DNA from: CAZIWX01 sp964543125 | Lineage (GTDB): Bacteria; Fidelibacterota; UBA8477 | Assembly (NCBI GenBank): GCA_964543125.1 | Contig: CAZIWX010000058.1 | Coordinates: forward strand, 1-15,263 | Length of the DNA: 15,263 nucleotides | Reading direction: 5' to 3' | Shown: in pieces, positions 6,002 to 14,478 of the stretch | How positions within the stretch are numbered: the stretch's first letter is position 1 | Layout of the letters: every line of letters begins with the position of its first letter | Program-made: the position numbers and the translations under genes | The notes under the pieces: model-generated | What the model was told of the DNA's origin: nothing | The model's database searches: none | The model's input: only the letters and a program-made list of their open reading frames with translations

Positions 6002-6622
6002 ATGCAAATTCTTTTCGCTACAGCCAATCGTGATAAAGTGCGTGAACTGACGGATCTGTTACAACCTTTCGGCTTTCAGGTAAAAACCTTGCTGGATTAT
6101 CCGGCGGCTGCCCAAATCGAGGAAACCGGTGAAACTTTAGAGCAGAATGCGCTGTTAAAGGCCCACGCCGGGTATGCAATAACCGGATTGCCTACGATTG
6201 CCGATGATACGGGATTGGAAGTTTTCGCGCTGGACGGCGCACCGGGTGTGTATAGTTCCCGCTATGCCGGTGACCAGGCCAATTATGCCGAAAATGTTGT
6301 CAAGCTTTTGACAGCAATGGAACCTGTTCCCGATGATAACCGTCAGGCCCGGTTTAACACGGTTGCCGTATTTGTCGATGACAGCCGGGAAATTGTTGCC
6401 TATGGCGAGGTTACCGGTCAAATTACGCGTTATAACCGGGGAAACGGTGGTTTTGGATACGATCCCATATTTTGGGTACCTGAAATGACAAAGACATACG
6501 CGGAAATGGACCTGAACGAAAAAAACGCCATAAGCCACCGAGGCCGGGCATTCAGGAATCTTTTGCTAAATTTAAAGTCACAGCATCCTTTATTTAATCA
6601 TCTGGAGTTGCCCATCGACTAA
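6002..6622 (+). CDS. rdgB: RdgB/HAM1 non-canonical purine NTP pyrophosphatase (dITP/XTP)
   Basis: A 206-residue protein of the RdgB/HAM1/ITPase family and of normal length. It hydrolyses dITP, ITP and XTP to the monophosphates plus pyrophosphate, keeping deaminated purines out of DNA and RNA. Family signatures are clear: N-terminal FATANRDKVREL, substrate-binding ETGETLEQNALLKA, the catalytic IADDTGLEVFALDGAPGVYS with its paired Asp residues, GYDPIF, and the C-terminal SHRGRAFR base-recognition segment. It is cytoplasmic. No Shine-Dalgarno is seen before the ATG. It lies 34 bp after the BMC-P pair and 65 bp before the sprA-like gene, all on the plus strand, and so may be co-transcribed. It is a housekeeping gene, and its position does not by itself imply a role in the shell or in secretion. 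Confidence 0.96.
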   Translation: MQILFATANRDKVRELTDLLQPFGFQVKTLLDYPAAAQIEETGETLEQNALLKAHAGYAITGLPTIADDTGLEVFALDGAPGVYSSRYAGDQANYAENVVKLLTAMEPVPDDNRQARFNTVAVFVDDSREIVAYGEVTGQITRYNRGNGGFGYDPIFWVPEMTKTYAEMDLNEKNAISHRGRAFRNLLLNLKSQHPLFNHLELPID

Positions 6623-6687
6623 TTGCTAATTCCGGCAACGTAAAGTCAATCGGGTAATTAATTCGGAGTAACCCACGTCGTGGATTC

Positions 6688-9600
6688 ATGAAACGAGTAC
6701 GACGCAGTTGGATATTTTTATATCTGTTGAGCCTGGCTTTTCTGGTGCAGACCAGCCGGGCTGATTTGCTACGTCCTAAAAAAGATGAGTCCGCAGCGCC
6801 CGCTACCGGCCGGGTTTTTCCCATGCACCTGAAATGGTCCAGGCGCGTCCAGCTGGACGAACCCTTCCTGGATTCAGATAGCATTCTGATCACCAGCCGG
6901 GTCCATTACACCCTGCCCGGTATCGCCCCGTTATTCGAGCAGCAAAAGGGTGGGCTGTATTTGTCCGACTCCACTTTATACACGGCCACCCCTCCTTTTA
7001 ACCTTCGTATAAATGATTTGAAAACTACAGTAGAAATGGATCCCGCCGCTACTTATTTCACCGTTTATGCGACGTATAAAGGAAATCCGGTGGCGATTCC
7101 TCAGGTACTCACGATCAAGGACTATGTCGCCCTGAAAACCCGTGAGGAGTTGCGTAAGCAATTTAAAAAGGCTACCACGGATAATCTGCAAGCCCAGGCG
7201 TCGGGTGCCCAACAGCAATCCTTTGAACTCATCGGCGCGGATATCGCCGGCCAGCGGGTTTCTCTGCGCGTGAAGGGCGAAATCAACATCAACGGCAATG
7301 TGCGCAACGAAAAGCGCAGCCAGCAGCTAACCACCAACAATCAATATCAGGCCACCACCTTTCAGATTAAGCAAACGCAGCGCTTTAAAATTGAGGGCAA
7401 GGTTGGTGATCGGGTCAGTATCAATGTGGACCAAGACAGCGAGCGTGACTTCAACTTCGAGAATGCACTGGAAATTTCCTATACCGGTAACGAGGATGAA
7501 ATCGTGCAGAGCGTGGAAGCCGGAAATATTTCTCTAAACCTGCCCGGAACTAAATTAGCCCTGAATTCAGGATCTAATCAGGGATTGTTTGGCCTGAAGT
7601 CAACCATGAAGGTGGGTGCTTTAAATATTACAACTATTGCTTCACTCGAGCAGGGGCAGCACCAGAAAAAATCTTTTAATGGCGACGAAGCCTCATCGAA
7701 AGTGCAGATTCAGGATTGGGATCGACTGCGGAACCAGTACTTTTTCGTTAATGAATTTTACCGGCGGAAATTTTATCCGCTGAGTTCACGCGGCGAGCAC
7801 TTTCTGAATGGACGGATGATTACTGATATCGAAGTTTATAAATCCATCAGTCAAATCCTGAACCAAAATGATGCGGAAGTGTATTGGGGCTATGCCGCAA
7901 TCGATACCCAACAGGTTGCCCGGAATTTTATTCGCTTGATCAAGGGCACGGATTACGTAGTGGATGAAAATTTGGGCTTCATCAGTCTGTCCACACCGGT
8001 TCAGACTGACGAAATGCTGGCGATCGGGTATCGTGATTCGGCGTATACTGATAATGGTGCGCTGGTCTATGAGTATAATCATGGCTTGGTACCGACACCG
8101 ATCTATTCCGCCGGCACCTACGGCACCCCTTCCATTCAAGACACGTTACATCTCGCCATGATCAAATCGGACGAGGTCCAGCCTGGCCAACCTCCTTGGG
8201 ACCTGGAGTTTAAAAATGCTTATTATTTGAAAGCCCGCCCCATCACCAAAGAGGGCTTTGACCTAAAACTCCAGTATACCAACAGTACCGAACCGCTGGA
8301 AGAAGCGGAAGATGGCAAAAATTTTCTCCAGCTGTTTGGCTTGGATAAAAATGATGTGAGTGGTAACCCTCAGCCGGATGGCATTGTTGATGTGGATAAT
8401 CCCAACATTATCGATTTTAACAAAGGGGTCCTGTTCTTGCCCTATTTGAATCCATTCTTGAAAGCGGACTCGATTCCGCCGGATCAGACTGCATTTCAGA
8501 CCAATGCTCAGAATCAACCGGTAGGTGTTGGCGGCAATTCGAACCTTGACGAGCGTTCCCAGTATCAAAGCGCCTCCTTTTACAATAGTTTGTATGGCAC
8601 CAATCATTACCAGGATGATAATAAATTCCGGTTTAGCGTGAAGTACACCAATCGCAGCGCCAACCTGAATCTGGGATTTAATGTGATCGAGGGTTCGGAA
8701 GAGGTGACGCTGGCCGGCAAGCCCCTGCAAAAAAATGTGGATTACAGCATCGATTATTTTTCCGGAACCCTGACCATTTTGAATCAAGCCGCTCTGGCTC
8801 CCGGCGCCCCGCTGGAAGTGAAGTATGAACTGCATGAATTTTTCCAGTTGGATAAAAAAGTAATCTTGGGCAACCGGGCTGAATACAAGTTTGGTAAAGA
8901 CCAAAAATCGTTTATTGGCGCCACGGTTCTCTATTTCTCCAAATCCAGCATCGATGACAAGGTTCGGATCGGGAAGGAGCCGATTCAGAACTTTATCTGG
9001 GATGTGAACACCAATATGAGTTACGACCTGAATTGGCTCACCAAAGCCATTGATTGGTTACCCATCATTAAGACTGACAAACCGTCCAGCTTTAGTATTC
9101 AAGGTGAATTTGCTCAGGTGCGCCCCAATCCCAATACCAGTGATAACCTAGAGCTAAATGACCGGGGAGTGGCCTATATCGATGATTTTGAAGGCAGCCG
9201 CCGGGAAACCAATCTGGGGGTTCGGATGAGTCAATGGACCTTGGCGTCACCCCCCATCGAGTCCGGTACGGTTGACTTCAACCTCAAGAACAATCATCGC
9301 CGGAGTTTTACTTACTGGTACAATCCCTATAACCGGATTCCCACCAATGAAATCTGGCCCAATAAAGAAACCAGTGCCCAAGCCCAGAACGATGTTACGG
9401 ATGTCCTGGTTCTGTCGGTGAATCCGGATTCCTCATTCGCCGTTCGGGATGACGGACAAAATCCCCGGGAGAGCTGGGGTGGTGTCATGCGTGCCATCTC
9501 ATCGGGTTATTATGATCAGAGTGAATCAAAATTTCTGGAAATGTGGGTAAAGGGCGATGTGGGTCAGTTGCATGTGGACCTGGGACAGATTACCGAGGAT

Positions 9601-12600
9601 TTACAGTCGGACAGCCATCAGAAATGGACCATTCGCACGGCGAACGATACCGTTGTAAAAGGCTGGAACCAACTGGACACGGAAGACCTGCCTAGCGCTA
9701 CATCGAGATTGGGTGACGGCATCGTTACCGAACAGGAAGATGTGGGGTTGGACGGCTGGGTTTACACCCATAGAGATACCCTGGATTGGCATCCCGGTTG
9801 GGATCGGTGGGCTTTTAGTCCCAATGCCACCGTCATTGATTACACCCATGCCAACGGCGGAGAAGGGAATTTTAATTCCGAAGGAGGACGTTACCCTGAT
9901 TCCGAAGATTTAAATGGTAATAATAGTTTGGACTTAACCAACGCCTATTACACCATTGCGGTGAATCTGGATNNNNNNNNNNNNNNNNNNNNNNNNNNNN
10001 NNNNNNNNNNNNNNNNNNNNNNNNNNNNNNNNNNNNNNNNNNNNNNNNNNNNNNNNNNNNNNNNNNNNNNNNTAATAATAGTTTGGACTTAACCAACGCC
10101 TATTACACCATTGCGGTGAATCTGGATAATGACAACTACATTGCCGGCCAGACCAAATACTCCGATGGACGGTATACCGGCTGGAAATTGATCCGGGTGC
10201 CTTTGACGGATTTTCAAATTTCCGGAGCATCCAAAGCAGTAACCTGGCAAAAGATCAAATATGCCCGAATCTGGCTGGACAATTTGGAGGCTGAAACAAA
10301 ACTTCAGATTGCAACCGTGGATTTGGTGGGGAATGAGTGGACGGAAATGGGAGTCTTTGCTTTGTCGAAACGTCAGGACGTCGAAGCGGATTCTTCCACC
10401 CAGACCGCATTCGATGTCAGCGTGATCAACACGGAAGACAATCCCAACCGCTACAGTTCCACCGCCGCCGATCCCTATTCAGCACCCCCGGCAGGGGTTC
10501 GTGGTATTCAAGACCCCATCACCGGCCTACGCTCCAAGGAACAGTCGTTGGTTATGAAGGTTAGCAATCTGCAGGCCGGGCAAGCGGTTATGTCGCGCAA
10601 GAAATTTTATGATCAAGCGGGTAAAGATTTAAGTCATTATGCTACATTGAAAATATTTGTTCACGGTTGGGATAAATCCCGCCCGGGTGAAACCACGTAC
10701 AGTGATTATACCGTCGGGGCGGATTCCAGTAAACTGGAGTTTTTTCTGCGTCTGACTTTCAAAGACGAGAATCAATTTTACGAAATTCGCAAACCGGTTT
10801 ATCCGGGCTGGGATAAGCGTAACGACCTGAAATTCCATTTGGCCGATCTTTCCAATTTCAAACTGGCGCTGGCAGACTCCATCATCATTACTCCTAAAGA
10901 CAATGGCGGTAGTGAGGATATCGGTAAAAATTTCGTCTCCTATGATACGCTGGCCTGGAACGCTGTCCCGGTCGCTAAAAAATATGCCGAAAAGCGCCTT
11001 CCGTCGGGTGAGACCATCGTGATTCGGGGTGATCCCAGTATTTCCAAGGTTTACTATATTCGGGCCGGGATTCGAAACCGCGCTCGGTCCGCGCCCATGA
11101 CGGGTGAGGTATGGTTGGACGAATTACGGGTGACGGATGTGGAACGGGTGATCGCGAATGCAGCCATGGCCAGCGCTAATTTTCAGCTTGCTGATCTGGG
11201 GGCGGTCAACGTCAGCCTCACCCAACGTAGTGCCGATTTCCATAATGCTCAGGATCAGTTTGGCAACGGCCAGAATACCTTTTCCACCACGCTTGGTGGA
11301 AACCTCAATCTAAATAAATTTCTCCCGGAACACTGGGGTTTGAGCATCCCCCTGTCAGGAAGCTATTCCTATAGTAAAAAACAACCGAAATATTTGCCGG
11401 GTGGGGATATTCGCATTGCGGATCTGGATCCGTCCCTGCGTGACACCCTTAATTCCATTACCGATTTGACGCGCTCGTACAACTGGAGTGTGTCATTATC
11501 TAAACGCGGCAAATCGGATTTCTGGCTTACCAAATATACGGTTGACAACATGAAGCTGACGTTGTCCAACAACCAAAGTTTCGGACATAACAGCCGGGTT
11601 GTAAAAAGCACCCGAAATGCCAACCGGGGAGCTTTTTCGTACGCCTTGAATTTGGGTAACAAATTCAACCTGAAACCGTTGAGCTTTATGAAGCGATTTC
11701 CCCTGGTAGGGGAAATGCTTTCCGAGTTTACCCTGGGTTATTTACCATCCAGCATCAAATTCAATTTAAGTGCTAACGAGAATCAGAGTTATATATTGAA
11801 CCGCACGGCATTGGCCGAAGCAAGCAATTCACATTCCTTGTCTCTGACCCGTAATGTATCGGCCGCCTGGCCTTTAATGCCGACTCTAACGGCCCAATAC
11901 AGTCGAAAAATGGACAATAATCTGGACTCATTGGCAGAGAAAAAGGCAGATATTTTTAAGACCGGTAACCTGGGCCATCTTGGAAATCTGCAAGAATCCT
12001 ACTCTTTGAGTTGGTCACCAAAACTTATTACGATGCTTTCTCCGTCACTATCTTACTCCACCGGTTACGCCGGCAACGATCCAATCAATCATGATCTTCC
12101 CGGTGTTAATACGGGCGTGAACTCGCGGGCTTCGACCAGTATGACACTTAAACTCAGCGATATTATCGGGCTCGTTTATACACCCGCTAAAAAGCCTAAT
12201 CAGCCACCACCCCGGGGTGGACCGCCCGGCCGTGCGAAACCGGCAAATAAACCCCAAACACCTGGATCCAAACCGGACCAAGACAATGCCACCGGGCACG
12301 GTTCCATGGGAAAGGTGTTAGATGGCATTTATGCGGTGGTGGACCGGATAGATCCCATTTCAATTTCGGTGAACCAGAATCAACAGGTGCAAAATTCCCG
12401 GTTGCTTAATAATGATTCCACCGATATTGACATGAATGGAGTCGATTGGCGCTACCGCTTGGGATTGATCAAAACGCCGGGTGATTACATCAATGCCGCC
12501 GGTGTTACCAAACCGGGAAGCCAGAGTAAAACGCTGGATTTAAGTCTGCGGTCTGGCGTGAAAATCGCATCCAGCATCAATGCCACCCTGAGTTATAATC

Positions 12601-13370
12601 AGAGCAATAAGAGTAGTTTTGCTTATGGCAGCGATGGTGTTACGGTAACCAAGACCTCTGATTATTTCCCCAGCGGTAAGCTTTTTGGTGCTCCGGATTC
12701 GACATTAAATGCCGCTGGTCGAAATGGCCTGCCGTGTCCTTCCTTTAATATTCGTTGGAATGGACTCGAAAAAATCAAATGGCTCAAAGGGGTCGTCACC
12801 AGCATGTATATGGAAACAGGCTATCGCGGGTCGCACGAAATAACCTATAAAAAAACTAATGAATTCAACGGCGAAACCATCAATACCAGCTTTTCTCCCT
12901 TATTGGGAATTAATGCGACGTTCAAGCCCGGTATCAATTTCAGCTTTAACTGGGCGAATTCACGTACCATTAGAAATAACCCGGGGGGATTGATCAGTCA
13001 TAAAATCAACCAAACTCTCACCAGCAACGCCACGTATAGCCGTCGTTCGGGCATCACCATTCCCTTGCCCTTCATGGATGATTTTTACCTTGAGAATAAC
13101 ATTAATTTTCGGTTTGAATTCTCCTATACATCGAATCAGACTATTAGTGGAACGCTCAGCAGTATTTCCGGCACTACCGCGGCTTATTACCAATATGATG
13201 CACCGCAGTATGATACCAGTTGGTACCTTAAGCCCAGTATTGACTATTCTTTTTCCGATAAAATTACGGGCAATGTGGGTTACCAGTTCATTCAGTCGAA
13301 TCAACGGGTTCAGGGTAAGACCAACACCCACCTGTTGAATTTCGGAGTCAAAATCCAGATCAAGGGGTAA
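6688..13370 (+). CDS. sprA: SprA/Sov-like type IX secretion outer-membrane translocon, interrupted by a scaffold gap
   Basis: A giant outer-membrane protein of the SprA/Sov family, the translocation channel of the type IX secretion system. The signal peptide (WIFLYLLSLAFLV, cleavage near Ala25) leads into the SprA N-terminal repeat (about 175-330), with KGEININGNV, KIEGKVGDRVSINVDQDSER, YTGNEDEIVQSVEAGNISL and GLFGLKSTMKVG. Further landmarks are YSIDYFSGTLTI (about 688-699), the hallmark GVAYIDDFEGS (about 827-837), and EVWLDELRVT (about 1422). The last half is long amphipathic beta-strands of the barrel. The 100 N at 9973-10072 shift the frame, but collapsing them with the flanking 55-bp duplicate gives one continuous frame of 2175 residues. 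This is comparable to, if a little shorter than, known SprA/Sov proteins of about 2400-2500. The M28 gene follows after 5 bp. A proline-rich loop (about 1781-1820) is unusual. Confidence 0.93.
9918..9972 (+). repeat. 55-bp direct repeat, left copy, ending at the scaffold gap
   Basis: These 55 bases up to the first N are identical to 10073-10127 just after the gap. Both copies are in the reading frame of the sprA-like gene. An overlap of exactly 55 is typical of de Bruijn contig ends at k = 55 that were scaffolded with a fixed 100-N spacer and not merged. Confidence 0.95.
9973..10072. other. 100-N scaffold gap
   Basis: Exactly 100 undetermined bases, the default spacer for a gap of unknown size. 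Because the flanks overlap by 55 bp, the real sequence most likely contains neither the Ns nor the second copy. Confidence 0.95.
10073..10127 (+). repeat. 55-bp direct repeat, right copy, starting at the scaffold gap
   Basis: An exact copy of 9918-9972. Removing this copy together with the gap (155 bases) restores a single open frame from 6688 to 13370 (6528 bases, divisible by 3). The apparent separate start at TTG 10083 is therefore an artefact. Confidence 0.95.
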
Positions 13371-13375
13371 TTACC

Positions 13376-14281
13376 ATGACACGAAAATTGCAGCTTCAGC
13401 TTGTTTTACTTAGTATCCTGCTCACGGGTGAATTACAGGCTCAAGCCCAATTTGACGGTGACCGCGCCATGGATTATCTGGTGGCGCAATGCGATTTTGG
13501 CCCACGCGTGCCCAATACTCCGGCTGCTCGCCAGGCCATCGCTTACTTCACCAAATTTTTCAACTCAACCAGCGATACGGTGGTTCTGCAACAATTTGAT
13601 GAACCTGATCCCTATAGTGATCAGATATTGCATTTGACCAATGTGATCGGCCGATTTGCACCCCGGAAGACGACTCGGGTTTTACTCGGAGCACATTGGG
13701 ATTCCCGCCCCCGCGCAGATCAGGATACCTATGATCCCACCACGCCGATTATCGGAGCCAACGACGGCGCCAGCGGGGTGGCGGTCCTCATGGAAATCGC
13801 TAATCAGTTGCACCTTAAACCTTCAGAGGTTGGGGTCGACCTGGTACTGTTCGACGGTGAGGATTGGGGTAAGGAGGGCGACCTGAACGAATATTTGTTG
13901 GGTAGCCGGTATTATGCCAAAAACCCGGAATTACCCCGGGCCCGGTGGGTCGTGATTCTGGATATGATCGGAGACGCTGACCTGGAAATCCCGATTGAGC
14001 CCTATTCCCACAAAGCGGCTCCGGAAGTGGTTCGGCAGCTTTGGGATATCGCCCGGGAACTAAAATTTTACCAGTTCATCCCGCGCATGGGTTATCCGGT
14101 TTATGATGATCACATTCCCTTTATTGAGCGGGATTATGAAGCCGTAGACCTTATCGATTTTCAATACCCCAACGCCGATGAAAACTACTGGCACACCCAT
14201 GAAGATACGCCGGACAAATGTTCAGCGGAAAGTCTGGAAGCAGTTGGGAAGACACTTTTAACCTGGGTTTATCGCCAATGA
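13376..14281 (+). CDS. Secreted M28-family glutaminyl-peptide cyclotransferase-like protein
   Basis: A 301-residue M28 metalloprotein that looks like bacterial type-II glutaminyl cyclase, which converts N-terminal Gln to pyroglutamate; a true aminopeptidase is the alternative. Metal-site candidates are His107 (LGAHWDSRP), Asp130 (GANDGASG), Glu162 (FDGEDWG) and His273 or His275 (WHTHEDTPDKC); Asp196/Asp200 and His245 are further active-site candidates. The signal peptide has a hydrophobic core at 8-18 and cleaves after LQA or AQA, leaving Gln23 or Gln25 first. This matches the Bacteroidota habit of Gln at the mature end and suggests periplasmic action. The start is 5 bp after the sprA stop, with AAGGGG in the end of sprA as its Shine-Dalgarno. 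Its stop overlaps the next start (ATGA). The location fits modification of exported proteins, an inference from the neighbours. Confidence 0.85.
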   Translation: MTRKLQLQLVLLSILLTGELQAQAQFDGDRAMDYLVAQCDFGPRVPNTPAARQAIAYFTKFFNSTSDTVVLQQFDEPDPYSDQILHLTNVIGRFAPRKTTRVLLGAHWDSRPRADQDTYDPTTPIIGANDGASGVAVLMEIANQLHLKPSEVGVDLVLFDGEDWGKEGDLNEYLLGSRYYAKNPELPRARWVVILDMIGDADLEIPIEPYSHKAAPEVVRQLWDIARELKFYQFIPRMGYPVYDDHIPFIERDYEAVDLIDFQYPNADENYWHTHEDTPDKCSAESLEAVGKTLLTWVYRQ

Positions 14282-14478
14282 ACGTTATTGGTGTAACCAC
14301 CGGAAAAATCCGGTTGGAGTCCGTATTGCCAGGGTACCGGCACCGGGTTATAGTGAATGGGGAAATTATTATCAATGGTGTTTTGACAACCGGTGATCCG
14401 GGGTTTCGGGTGTTTCTGAAACCCCGGAAGGGGTGCGTCGAATTCAGTGAGACACAAAATGAGCGGACAGGATACTAA
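14278..14478 (+). CDS. Small protein of unknown function (66 residues), coupled to its neighbours
   Basis: A short open frame that I do not recognise. Its case rests on junctions: ATG 14278 overlaps the stop of the M28 gene (ATGA), and its stop overlaps the next start (TAATG). Codon use looks like the neighbours. The protein is basic with a run of beta-prone residues (HRVIVNGEIIINGVL, 22-36), a single Cys52 and a polar tail (ETQNERTGY). There is no signal peptide or transmembrane segment, so it would be cytoplasmic unless exported by an unusual route. A perfect 11-bp hairpin (14397-14428) falls within it, which may constrain or explain part of the sequence instead. It could be a small accessory protein of the sprA-M28 unit or simply a translated linker. 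Confidence 0.55.
   Translation: MNVIGVTTGKIRLESVLPGYRHRVIVNGEIIINGVLTTGDPGFRVFLKPRKGCVEFSETQNERTGY
14397..14428 (+). promoter_or_regulatory. Perfect 11-bp hairpin within the 66-codon gene
   Basis: TCCGGGGTTTC (14397-14407) pairs exactly with GAAACCCCGGA (14418-14428) across a 10-base loop. It is the strongest stem noticed in the window. No T-tract follows, so it is not a standard intrinsic terminator. It could act as an mRNA processing or stability element between the M28 gene and the lipoprotein gene, or slow ribosomes. Confidence 0.5.

Noticed and set aside
8263..8904. Minus-strand open frame of 213 codons within sprA
   Set aside because: It is antisense to a region with conserved SprA strands. 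Its composition is rich in Ile and Gln in the way antisense frames of beta-rich genes often are, and no family was recognised.
9973..10072. A mobile-element insertion with 55-bp target duplication at the gap
   Set aside because: Target-site duplications are normally a few to about fifteen bases, and the 100-N length is a standard scaffold spacer; contig overlap explains it better.
10083..13370. Separate gene starting at TTG 10083
   Set aside because: The start lies inside the 55-bp duplicate next to the N gap. Collapsing the duplicate joins this frame to the sprA-like gene.
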